Positions 33,358 through 43,694 of a stretch of 64,000 nucleotides of DNA are shown one piece after another. The DNA comes from Tillandsia leiboldiana (Eukaryota > Streptophyta > Magnoliopsida > Poales > Bromeliaceae). Where the stretch lies: positions 14,807,164 through 14,871,163 of the forward strand of contig CM055074.1 of NCBI GenBank assembly GCA_029204045.2. The letters run 5' to 3'. Under the pieces are notes generated by a model, which saw nothing but the letters and a program-made list of their open reading frames with translations, searched no databases and was not told where the DNA came from. Made by a program: the position numbers and the translations under genes. Each line of letters begins with the position of its first letter. The stretch's first letter is position 1.

Positions 33358-36141
33358 TGTAGTGATCCGGCCTTTCGGGGTATTTTTAACTTACAGATAG
33401 TCATTTAAGCTTTTAAGTGAAATAAAATTATTCAATTCTTAAAAGTTGGCCATTGTAAGGTGCTGGTATTTTTCTGCGATAGAGTGCGGAAAAAGAAAGC
33501 CAACGGTGTGATCGGATCTGAAATCCGATATCGGGATCTCCCGGAACGGAATTCCTAGTGATACGATGATTAAGTCATGCATCGGAATCCGTGCAAAATA
33601 TCTTGCACCCGTTAGAGATAAGGTGGGTTATCTCGTAGGGGATAATTAATTAGTTAATTAATTATCCATGAGGGAAAATAGAATTCTCTTACGTACTAAT
33701 TAAAAAGGGAATTAATTAAAGATTTAATACGAGCTATAAAAGGGATCCCGATTATCGGAAAGAAAAGAAAAGAAAGAAATAAAAACCCTAATCGGTGAGA
33801 AGAGAAAAAAAAAGAAAAGAAAAGACGGAACCCTAGCCGGAAGAAAGGGAAAGGAGAAAGAGAAGGAGCCCGATCTTCCCGGACACCGAACCGAAGGCAA
33901 GAACGCGACCGGACAACCTTCCCGTCGATCTACGGAAAGTAAAATAATTGTTATAATTTATTGGGATTTTTCCGTCGTCTCTTTTGTTTGAGTTCCTGGT
34001 TTCTCTGTCGTATCCGTCACCGTCGTCGTCGTCGTCATCATGCTAGGGCACGGAACGGACGGCGGAGGCGCGCGGTGCCGCTAGGGCATCGCGCGCAGGA
34101 GAGTCACGGACGGCACCCATGCGGACCCGCAACCGCGCGGGCACCGCATGGGCGCCGCGCGGCTACCGCACGGACGACACCCATGCGGACCCGCAACCGC
34201 GCGGGCACCGCATGGGCGCCGCGCGGCTGCCGCGCGGACCCGCAACCGTGCGGGCGCCGCGAGGCTGCCGCACGGGCGGCACCCGCGCGGACCCGCAACC
34301 GTGCGGCTGCCGCGCGGACCCGCAACCGCGCGGGCGCCGCACGGCTGCCGCGCGGACCCGCAACCGCGCGGGCGGCACCCGCGCGGACCCGCAACCGTGC
34401 GGGCACCGCGCGGGCGCCGCGCGGCTGCCGCGCGGGCGGCACCCGCGCGCACCCGCAACAGTGCGGGCACCGCGCGGGCGCCGCGCGGCTGCCGCGCGGG
34501 CGGCAACCGCGTGGACCCACAACCGTGCGGGCACCGCGCGGCTGCCGCGCGGGCGGCACCCGCGCGGACCCGCAACCGCTCGGGCGCCGTGCGGGGCCGC
34601 ACCCGCGCGGGCACCGCGCGGCCGCCGCACGGGCAACACCCGCGCGGGCACCGCGCGGCCGCCGCACGGGCAACACCCGCGCGAGGCACCGCGCCGCGTG
34701 GGCGTCGCCGCGGAGACTCGCCGCGCGGTTCCGAACCGCGCGGGGCTCCAGCGGACGACGACGACGGCGCGAGATTTCCGTTTCGTCGGCCCAGACGTTG
34801 TTGGACTTTTCCGTCGAAAAGAGTAAATTGGGTCTTTTGTTTTCGGATATTAGTACACGTTTTTGACTATAGTTATCCTTGCGGACTTTCTTTAGGTCCA
34901 AGTGCGCAGCGGGGGTGCGCGAAGGATTCAGGTGTTCCGATTTCTCTTCAAATAGGTGGGTACGGTTGCGATAAGTGCAACAAGTGCAGTAAGTGCATCT
35001 ATCGTAATTAAAGTGCTCTTAATTTATCTAACAAAGTAGATGGACAGTTTAACCTTTCGCATAATTGTGTTTTATCTAACAATTGAAGCGGCTACGGTCG
35101 CGGTGCTCACTACACGCCGATCTCGGCAAATCCGTTTTCGGATGCTGCACGTACACAGGCGGATTGGCCTCCGCATGGGTGTACTTTTCCCGAGAAGTGG
35201 TCTCTATTTGACCCGTGTACCTCACAAAGGGGTGGGTGCCGTGAGGACCTCTTCGCGCCCGCTGAAAATAGCACACCAGCACCGCGAAGAGGTTAAATGC
35301 ATCAAAGAGGTGTTTGCGCACGAGGGGAGACTTTAGTCTCCCCGACAGGGACTCTGGGGTTGGTGCCCAACTTAATTGATAAATCTGGGGTTGGGGCCCA
35401 GCTTAAATATGTGCAGGGTTTTAGCGAAAGGTTCCGGTGTTTTCGGTTTGCTCCTTATTCCTTATTGTTATTAGACATCTACTTTGTTTGTCACTAACAT
35501 TACCCACTCCGTGACAGGTGTTACGAGGTGCGTTAGCCGGGAGGGCGGTGAGACTGCGTCGCGAGGACCGTAGTCAGATACTTGGGTTTATTATCTCATT
35601 TCCCTTATGCTTCTGTTAGTTAATTTGCTTGTGGATCGTATTAGTCGTGGACATGTATTACTTAGTGCTGTGGATGAGGTGTACATTTATACTTTGATGC
35701 TTTTAGTGATGTTTTCATATGCGGCATGTTTTCAAGATAAACCAAATGATTTCGAAAATGTTTTCTCAAAACGAAGTGCCGTGTGGGCACGGGTTTTGCA
35801 ACCGTGCGTTTTATCCTTTCTAAACACTGATGCCGCTTTAGTATTCCGCTTGAAAATAAAACAACAAGGTGTCGAGTGGACACCAGTCTTTTAAACATTA
35901 GTTAAACTACTGTACTCTGTTTGACGATGTATGTCTATTGTATGGTTGATGGTTGATGCATGATGTTGAAAATGAGACGCCGTGCATATACAAAGGAGAC
36001 TCTGTCCGTGGGCGGAGAGAATTTGTGTATGTGGCGGTCTGGCACGCACCGGGGATGAGGTTTAAGTTACCTTATTAAGAAAAAATAGAATACACGCAAT
36101 TTTCCGCTTTGATAGACTCAAAAACCTCCGGGGGCGTGACA
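33358..36141 (+). repeat. Tek-B 3' LTR with expanded GC-rich repeat
   Basis: Partner of 26503-28868. TATA box CTATAAAAGG at 33734-33743. The GC-rich cassette (34100-34700) holds about ten copies of a RCCCRCAAC-type core against two in the 5' LTR. U5 stem-loop 35985-35994 with 36022-36031. Confidence 0.93.
34110..34695 (+). repeat. GC-rich imperfect tandem array in Tek-B 3' LTR
   Basis: Variable units of about 27-64 bp are built from GCGGACCCGCAACCG, CGCGGGCRCCGC and GCGGCTGCCGC words. The array produces overlapping Arg/Ala/Pro/Gly frames of 160-300 codons on both strands, which are not genes. Confidence 0.88.
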
Positions 36142-36146
36142 TAAAA

Positions 36147-36785
36147 CTTCATGATCTCGAGGAGGAACAAGGACGTTTATTGGATAACAATAAAATCCTC
36201 CATGAAAAGCTAAACCAATCGGAGACAAACGCTAAATCATATATGGACAAGATTGGTTTTCTAGAAAAACAGTTTGAGGATATTCATGTCACCAATCAAG
36301 CTTTGACCAAGCAAGTTCATCAACTTAAATCCGACATACAAAGGCTTTCAACCGGTTCCAAGAAAATTGATTGTATATCCGGATTAGGTCAAACAAGCAA
36401 GGTTGGTTTGGGATTTAAAAAGAACCAAACTGTGAAGGCTTTAAGTTCCACAACTAAATTGAAAGGAAGAACTTGTCACCAATGTGGACTTGAAGGACAC
36501 TTGATGAAGACGTGCCCGAAAAAGAGAAAGAAAAATTCTTCGGAAACTTCATCTACGGAGCGGACTCAACGGAATCAAAAGCGACATCAAGTCAATGGAG
36601 TTCACTCAACCCACCAAAGGTCCGAGCCACAACATCAATCATACAAGTGGATCACTGCGAGGCAAAGACCTAAGGTGGATCAACAGTCAAAGCTATCAAG
36701 TCCCGAACACAATGAATCAAGACAACCCAAAATTCGACGATTTTGGATTCAGAAAGGTGATATCTTTCCTTGTCTTAAGTTCTAA
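36147..36785 (+). pseudogene. gag: Sire-H gag, C-terminal part with second zinc knuckle
   Basis: The frame is open from the TSD to the stop near 36785. It encodes a coiled-coil-like stretch (about 36147-36340), a GLGQTSKVGLGFKK motif also present in Sire-G (about 63297-63340), and a second CCHC knuckle, CX2CX4HX4C, at 36474-36515. A basic/polar tail follows. No protease frame comes next. The two knuckles are more than 100 residues apart, an arrangement shared with Sire-G. Confidence 0.8.
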
Positions 36786-38343
36786 TTAGCTTATGACTGT
36801 ATGTAATGCTTTGATTGGTTTTTCTTTCATATTTTTCTAAATCTTTGCATTACATGTTTTCAATGCTCTTCGTTTTTATGTTTTGTTTTTGAACAAAAGG
36901 GTTTTAATGAACAAGTGCATTGAATAAAAAGGGTTTTCACTTTCAATCACTCCAATTTAATTTTATATGAATTATCAACTTTACTCCCTAATCATAATTC
37001 TTGAAGATACTTCATTATAAGCGTTTTTGATAATTATATTCATCAAATTTTAGTAATCATGTGTGATCTTTAGATGATTATTCTATCTCGGTTGTGTGAG
37101 TTCTTTGTGATAAACATGAGACAACCGATTGACTAAAATTTAGGATTTAATTCTTTCACATAAGAGATTGTATTTTCGTACAAGGGTAATGAAATGAATT
37201 GCAAAAGATGTGGAAAGAGTTACATCCGAAAGGAGTGTGAAAACTACCACCACATGTTGGAAGGAGCTGCCACCCCGGTCGTCTGGTCTGTGTGTGAAGC
37301 TACCACATGTTATGGATGCTTGATAGTATTTTATGAGAAAATCTTTAGTTGAAGCTTTTGGAGATTTATATGCAAAGTTCTTATATTTTGAACAATCTCC
37401 TGGTTGGTATAAGGTGGGATAGTTGAAAGATGCTCAAAGAGCCACCCTTAGGTATTTTAGTGCTTATCTCAAATTTGAAAGGGTAGAAATCAAATTGATG
37501 TCATTTGGAAATCTCTGTAAGTCATCTTTGTAAATCCGTTACATCTTGATAGACTTTGGATCTCAAGACTATTTTTGATGACTTGTGTTTGACGTATATA
37601 ATGTGAAAAACGGTTTATAATGTTTTATCTTTGTTTTTCATGATTTCGGAGTAAATATTTTTAATTTTTGTAAAATTAATTGGATTGAATGACATCTATG
37701 TGATCTCATATTATTTTTAAGCACTTAAAGTATTTTCTTGATGGAATACAAATCGGTAATTCAAATATTTCAAAATCTGGATTTGTTTCAAGAAATTATT
37801 TGATTTTTGCTTTCGAGTACCGGTACGCAATTTGTGTTTTTGTTATATACCGGAACTGAGCTTTTATCTCTCTTTCTCTATGAACTAATGTTGTTAGTGA
37901 TTTTCTTTTGCCTATATTCACTGTTTGACAATTTATGACAAAAAGGGGGAGAACAGAAATAGGGGGAGAACAGAAATAGGGAGAGAACAGAGATGCTCAA
38001 GAAAGGGGGAGATAAAGAAAAGAGATGATGAAAAAGGAGCCGAAAAACAAAAAGAACCAAAAGGACGAATCAAATGTAGGATTCCATTTCTAACGACTAA
38101 ACGTTTGATTTTGTTTGGAGTTTTTGTTTTGCAGGATATACATCACTTTAAGACTCCAAGTCCTAAGTCATAGAGTTTGTTCTAAGACTGGTTCAAATGT
38201 AATTTTTGTTTATTGGATCTTTCACGCAAAGAAAATCAATGTTTTGGTGATGACATTGAGTTTCGATTTTTTGGTTTAAGATGAGTGTCTTGAGCGTTTT
38301 ATGTATTTTTGGGTTTTGTCACGAAATTGCCAAAGGGGGAGAT
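36786..38343 (+). other. Non-coding AT-rich 3' interior of Sire-H
   Basis: No pol domain in any frame. It contains several purine runs (37938-38025, repeats of GGGGGAGAACAGAAATAG type) that look like extra polypurine tracts. The tract AAAGGGGGAGA at 38332-38342 directly abuts the 3' LTR. Confidence 0.75.
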
Positions 38344-39773
38344 TGTTACGGCTTTTTGTATTGGCATATTTCGTGAGTTGAGTCGGAGTCTTGAAGTGAT
38401 CAAATTGTCAATCAGCAATTGAAGACTCAGAGAAGATTCAACAAGATCTCAAGTTGACACTCAGTGTTTTGAGTCTTGAAGATTGAAGTTGAAGAATTGT
38501 GGATCATTTACATCAATCTTAAAGAAAATGGATTCGGATTGATCAGGTATGTTTAACTAAATTATTTTTGGTGATCCGAATACTTCTTATAGTGTAGAAA
38601 CACTTGGATGGATTTTTAATTGCATAAAAATTAAAAACTGGACATGGGACATGTTCAGGATCCGGATCAGATATTCCAATCCGGATCCCGAAGGGTGTTA
38701 GTTCATACGCAACTGCAATCCGGATCGTAGCCTTCCTTGATCCGGATCCCGAACACTGGTTCTTACCGAAATGTATGAACGATCCGGATCTTGTTTTTCA
38801 ATCCGGATCCCGAACAGTGGTGTTTGGTGAATTGTATGAACAATCCGGATCAGGCACTTCGATCCGGATCCCGAACCTTTGCTTTTCAGGAAACTGTCTG
38901 TCTCGTTACTGCAATCCGGATCGCCGAAATCCGATCCGGATCGCCGTCCTGAAAAATTCTAGAAAAGGTTAGTTTTTGATACTTATCTCTTTCCAAAGGT
39001 TTCTAAACTATAAATAGACATTTAGGGTTTCTCAAAAACTACCGATTAATTAATTAAACACTTGAGAGCAACCCTAGAGGCTAGGTTTTTATCGTTCTTC
39101 TTTTTAGCCTCTTTTAGGTCAATTCGACGGTTCTTCCAAGATCTATCTTTTGACGAATTGATCTAGTCTTTGCTTAGAGATTCCTTCTACGGTTCTTCAA
39201 TGATAATCTAAGCAAAGGATCACCATCGAAGCCAATATTTCTATCGGCTAAGTTTGCGTCGTGGATTCGACGTAGCATCGTGGATTCGGTGTGTTGAAGG
39301 CGTTTCGTGGATTCGAAACGTGTGCTCGTGGATTCGAGTGGCGTTCGTGGATTCGAACGTGTGCAGTGGACGTGCAATCGGTGGAGCGCAAGGTCCGAAG
39401 AAGTTGAAGGAGGGGTTGAATCCGTGGAGACGGTAATCACCTTGTTATTCTTCTTTTCTTAGTGGATTGTTATTGCGTGGACGTCCAATCGGTGAGCGCA
39501 AGATCCGGAGAAGTTGAAGGAGGGGTTGGAGTCCGTGGAGTCGGTAATCACCTTGTTATTCTTCTATTCTTAGTGGATTGTTATTGCGTGTTGGTCCCGT
39601 GGTTTTTCTCCAGGATTGGAGTTTCCACGTATATCTCGGTGTGCTATTTTTATTTTCCGCATTGGTTTTTTATTTTGCACTGAGATTGGTTTTATAAGTA
39701 TTACACCTATTCACCCCCCCTCTAGTTGTTTGATAGTACCTATTTAGATCCGTGTGGATCCTAAAAACCAACA
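38344..39773 (+). repeat. Sire-H 3' LTR
   Basis: Same length as the 5' LTR (1430 bp) with about eight differences by eye. Palindrome array 38660-38941, TATA 39008-39017, hairpin array 39256-39360. TSD GGAAG follows at 39774-39778. Confidence 0.95.
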
Positions 39774-39778
39774 GGAAG

Positions 39779-40159
39779 TAGTAGTAAGAAAGACCCCTTA
39801 CGAAGAGTAATGTTGGTCTTAACCCCAGGAGAACCCTTAGAAGCAAATACTTTGTACCTTCCTGCCCAATAAGGATGTGAAGACTTAGTTGTCTTATGTG
39901 TTGGCTATTTATTTATGGGTTAAATAGGTCCAACTTCTTGCCTCGTGACAATAGGCCCAGGAGACTAATAGGTTGAGTTGGGTGAGTCTAATAAGTTGAG
40001 TGAGGCTGCGGTCCACAACAGACCTAACGGCAAGAGACCCAACAATAGACCCAACGTCCAGGTGGATTGAGTCCGGTCGAGATCCGTGGCGCTGTGTCTG
40101 TACGCTTTAAGTGTATTGGTTGCGTATCTCTAAAAGCTCGAGATTTTGGGATTAATGGT
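39779..40159 (+). other. Unrecognised segment in place of Tek-A integrase core
   Basis: Lies between the Sire-H TSD and the integrase tail of Tek-A. No D,D-35-E motif is found. Short repeated phrases (GAGTTGGGTGAGTCTAATAAG, AGACCCAACAATAGACCCAACG) are seen at 39962-40060. Origin unknown. Confidence 0.4.
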
Positions 40160-40512
40160 TAGCGCCAATGATCCGACATTCGGGATCTTGGAGCGCGTAG
40201 GCCCGGTGGCGTACCGGTTGGCCCTACCGCCAAACCTCGAAACGGGTACACAACGTGGTTCACGACCCGATGCTCCGAAAATACCTCCTCGACCCGTCTC
40301 ACCTCCTCGATGTCTCTGCCGTCGAGTTACGTGAGGACTTGAGCTTCGAGGAAGTGCCGACACGGATACTGGCACGGGAGGAGAAGAAACTGCGTAACCG
40401 GATAATCCCCTACGTAAAGGTGCAATAGAGTAACCATGAGGAGCGCGAGGCGACTTGGGAACTTGAGACGAAAATGAAAGAGTGTTTCCCTGAGATGTTT
40501 AGCGAGGGTTGA
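40160..40512 (+). pseudogene. pol: Tek-A integrase tail and chromodomain remnant
   Basis: A GPY/F-type tail (ERVGPVAYRLALPPNLE, 40190-40242) and the chromodomain-like region (WELETKMKECFPE, about 40457-40497) are recognisable. There is a frameshift near 40243 and an in-frame TAG at about 40426. It ends at TGA 40510-40512, about 40 bp before the 3' LTR. Confidence 0.82.
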
Positions 40513-40554
40513 GGGTAAGTTTCGAGGACGAAACTTCTTTCAAGGGGTGTGTGG

Positions 40555-42116
40555 TGTAATATCACAACTTTTCGTGTAACGTTTTACCCTCCTGCTAATA
40601 GAGTATAAGTTAGAGGAAACCGAATTATCGAGTTCTCTCGAGTTGACTAACACACGGTGCGGGTATTTTTCGGTGATAGAGCTCGAAAACGATGAACGGC
40701 GGTGCAATCGGATCTAAAATCCGACTTACGGATCCCCCGAAATAGGGTTTTGAAGGTCGCGGTAACCGTAGGGTGCATCGGAATCCGTGCCAAAGATCTG
40801 GCACGCTTTTTGAGGAATCTTGGAATTATCTCGTGGGAATAGATATTTATTGTTAAATAATAAATATCCGGTTATGGGGTTTTGCCTTTTTACGTACGTA
40901 CGAAAAGGAAAAATAAAATAAAATAAAAGAAAATAAATTAATAATATAAAGATAATTATACCCCGTCTACCGAAAGGAAAACCCTAGTTTTAAAAGATCG
41001 CCTCCTCAAACCCTTCCCTCTTGTGCGTACCAAAGACCAAAAACAAAACCCTAGTTCGGAGATAGAAAAGAAAGAAAAGAGAGAAAAGAGAAAAGAAAGA
41101 GAAAACCCTAACCGGAGGAGAAAAGAAGGAAAGAAGGAGAAAGCGGAGGGACCTGATCGCCCCGATTGACGTGCCGGAGACCGGAGAACGAGACGCCATC
41201 ATCTACGGGGAGCGGATCCGGATCCCCAACGCCGCGAGGGACAAGATCGAATCTTTGTTCCGGATAGATCGAGGTTAGTGATCGTTATTTCTCTTCCGCC
41301 GGTTTAATCGTGGGTTTTTTCGTGTTCTTTTGAGATAGGTTTAATCGGTAAATTGATCACGGGTTTTTGATTGGTTTTGATCGGTGATTTGTTCGTGTTC
41401 TTGACCGGGTTTAATCGATGATTTTTAATCGGTCTTTTGATCGGGTTTCCGATCGATGTTTCGATCAATGGTTTAATCGTTAGAATTACCGCGGATTTGT
41501 TTGGGGTTAATTGGGTGTTTCATCGGAGCATGGGGGGAGTTAACGGGAGGCCGCCACCGCCGTTGTTAAACGGGAGGCCGCCACCGCCGTTATCACTGAC
41601 TTCCCACATGGTGACAGGTTAGGTCAAGATAGGACCCGGGACGACGGTGAGGCTGCGAACAAAGGAGTTTAGCCCGTTCGGGGCTTGTGACACTTCCTTT
41701 TCTCCCTTTAGAATTATCTTGGTTATGTGGTTAGTGAGTTTTGTGATTGCCTTTATTGTGGAACTTTGTGGATGTTGGATTGAGCTCTTGTCTTAGTGTT
41801 GAACCATCTTTAATAGGATTCTATTAGTATTGCATGCGGCATGTTTTCACGTGGAAAACTTACGGCTTTATCCTAGTTCAATATCGTGATGGTGTTAATA
41901 GTTGTTATGAATTGTAATTCCCCTTTGACTCTCAACGTGACTGTGTGATTAAAGTGTGTATTGTGGTTGTGACGCCGTGCATATACAAAGGAGACTCCGT
42001 CCGTTCGTGGGGTGAATTTGTATATGTGGCGGGTCTGTCGCGCACCGGAGGCAAGTTCTTTAAAAAAAAAAAAAGTATACGCTTTTCCGCTTAACGAGAA
42101 CCTCCGGGGCGTGACA
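40555..42116 (+). repeat. Tek-A 3' LTR (short form, 1.56 kb)
   Basis: Collinear with the 5' LTR except that about 1.66 kb is absent at 41595, where CCGCCGTTATCA joins CTGACTTCCCAC. This removes the GC-rich cassette and much of the leader. U5 stem-loop 41980-41989 with 42017-42026; GGCGGGTCTG 42028-42037. Confidence 0.9.
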
Positions 42117-42365
42117 GTGTTTGGCCCATAGTGCATCAAGGGATGCCACAGATGGACCCAGTGAGGTATCTAGAGCTGGATTGGCCTTCGGCTGCTTTTT
42201 TCGAATTTTAGAAAGGGTTTTGGGCCAAACAGAGGTTGGATTTGGATTCAGCGCGGAAAAACGCTTAAAAACGACTATTTTCTTGTTTGTTTCTGAGACC
42301 GGAGGCCCAAAAATGGACTCCCGAAAGTTTTCAGTGAATTCTGGTGCATGGGGGGGACCGTAGAT
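42117..42365 (+). mobile_element. Family-E LTR fragment (near 5' end)
   Basis: Similar over about 250 bp to 43725-43975 (GGCCCATAGTGCATCAA, then the GGATTGGCCTTCGGCTGC block). It is followed at once by a reversed LTR end (TGTCACGCCCCG). Confidence 0.75.
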
Positions 42366-42399
42366 GTCACGCCCCGAAGGTTCTAAAAGAGCGGAAAAC

Positions 42400-42443
<44 letters not shown>

Positions 42444-43694
42444 TTAAATGAACCTTGCCTCCGGTGCGCGCCAGACCCGCCACATATACAAATTCACTCC
42501 CCAAACGGGCGGAGCCTCCTTTGTATATGTACGGCATTCCGAACACGACTAGTACTTTAACCATGCAATCGTTGAGCAATAAGTAGGAGAGATCACACTT
42601 AACCATACAATCATAATCACCACATTGCAATGAAAGGATAAATCCATAGGTTTGAAAGACGGTGTCCACACGACACCTGATTTTTACAAAACGTTTTCGC
42701 AATCTCTTTTAAGTGGCAACATTGCTTGAAAGGATAAATCCACTGGTTTAGAAATCAGTGCCCACACGACACTTGGTTTGAAAACGCTTTTGAAACTATT
42801 TTTATATTTGAAAACAAGCCGCATTCACACATCTCAACAAACACCGATCTAAGAAGACATTCCTAAGCTAAGATCTCCATCCAACATCCACAATAATCCA
42901 CTCACAAGCAATCACAGATATACTAACCAAGAACAATGAGAGATAACCATAAAACTGAAAAGTTTAATAGCCTCAATGGCTAGGGTCCTCTAAACGCTGC
43001 CTCACCGTCGTCCCGGTTCCCACCCCTGCTCGGACCTGTCACAGTGTGGGTAGTCAGTGACTGATAAAGTAGATCATAAACAAGTAAATGCTATAAAACT
43101 GAAATGACAAACCGATACACCAGAGCATTCACTTCCCCCTCATGAATCGCTAAATCCCTGTCACAATCACGCTGGGCACCTACCCCTGATTTAAAACATG
43201 TTGGGCACCAACCCCAGATACCGCGCTCATTTCTTGGTGCCTCCAACCCCTCTACTGCCCAAGGAGCAGTCGCCTCACCGTAAGGGGTCCCCATCATCTC
43301 TAGTCGTGGGGTACACGGGTAATCCTACCATCTTTCCGGAAAAATAAACCCTGTGCGGTGGCCAGACCGCCGGTGTGCGTGTAAGCAAATATGAGCAAAT
43401 AAAACAGCATCGCGACCTCAGCCGCCTCAGTTAGAATAAAACGGGATTCTCATGCAAAGGGGTTAGACAGTTTACCAAAACATCTACTTTAATCTCACGA
43501 AATACGGGGATGACTTTACACCGAAAATACCAAACGGTACCCACCTCAAATCGCGTCGACTGGAACTCCGCAAATCGACCCGCGCCTTCGGACGACACCC
43601 GTCCTAGGAAGCTTCGGATTTCCGTCACCGTTGTTGACCGAGTCCAGTTGGTCGCTGTGGTGACCCTGATCCCCGTGTAGCTTCTCCCATGAAC
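42366..43694 (-). mobile_element. Tek-A-like fragment: LTR end joined to an RT piece
   Basis: On the minus strand, 42366-43540 is the 3' half of a Tek-A-like LTR: terminal GGGGCGTGACA, U5 stem-loop CATATACAAA/TTTGTATATG with GGCGGGTCTG, the GTCAC/GTGAC block and the CTTTCCGGAAAAA block near 43340. At 42400-42441 it carries a (TA)20 microsatellite. Positions about 43555-43660 encode the STTVTEIRSFLGR motif of the RT end, out of its normal order. The fragment is a rearranged deletion product. Confidence 0.75.
42400..42441. repeat. (TA)n microsatellite
   Basis: About 20 uninterrupted TA units at the position where Tek-A LTRs have an A-run followed by GTATAC. Confidence 0.95.

Larger units (their letters stand above)
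26503..36141 (+). mobile_element. Tek-B: Tekay chromovirus with altered gag and no protease
   Basis: Plus-strand element inside the Sire-H gag. 5' LTR 26503-28868, 3' LTR 33358-36141, TSD TAAAA (26498-26502 and 36142-36146), primer site 28876-28886, polypurine stretch about 33345-33357. It encodes a short gag (29130-30035) and a long pol frame (30413-33205) in different frames. The capsid core and the protease are missing. Its LTRs differ by 418 bp, mainly in the copy number of a GC-rich repeat. Confidence 0.94.
12395..39773 (+). mobile_element. Sire-H: Maximus/SIRE-like copia element, gag only
   Basis: This Ty1/copia element has two 1430-bp LTRs (12395-13824 and 38344-39773), about 99.4 percent identical by eye. 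The TSD is perfect GGAAG (12390-12394 and 39774-39778). Primer site 13827-13837 (tRNA-iMet), polypurine tract 38332-38342. With the nested Tek-C and Tek-B removed, the interior is about 3.5 kb and encodes only a gag of the SIRE/Maximus type. No protease, integrase, RT or RNase H is visible. Its organisation resembles the TR-GAG class of non-autonomous elements. Confidence 0.9.
6353..42116 (+). mobile_element. Tek-A: degenerate Tekay/Del chromovirus hosting the nest
   Basis: This Ty3/gypsy element is bounded by a 5' LTR (6353-9573) and a 3' LTR (40555-42116), both TGTAATATCAC...GGGGCGTGACA. Initiator-Met primer site 9581-9591; polypurine stretch about 40542-40554. Surviving coding pieces are gag, the end of RT with the start of RNase H, the integrase zinc region, and the integrase tail plus chromodomain. 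Protease, most of RT and the integrase core are missing. Sire-H is inserted at 12395. The flanks (GCTGG left, GTGTT right) do not form a TSD, and the LTRs differ by about 1.66 kb, so the two ends may derive from different insertions. Confidence 0.85.

Noticed and set aside
33961..35011. Long overlapping frames (up to about 300 codons) on both strands
   Set aside because: They lie in the GC-rich tandem repeat of the Tek-B 3' LTR and encode low-complexity Arg/Ala/Pro/Gly. The partner LTR has much shorter versions.
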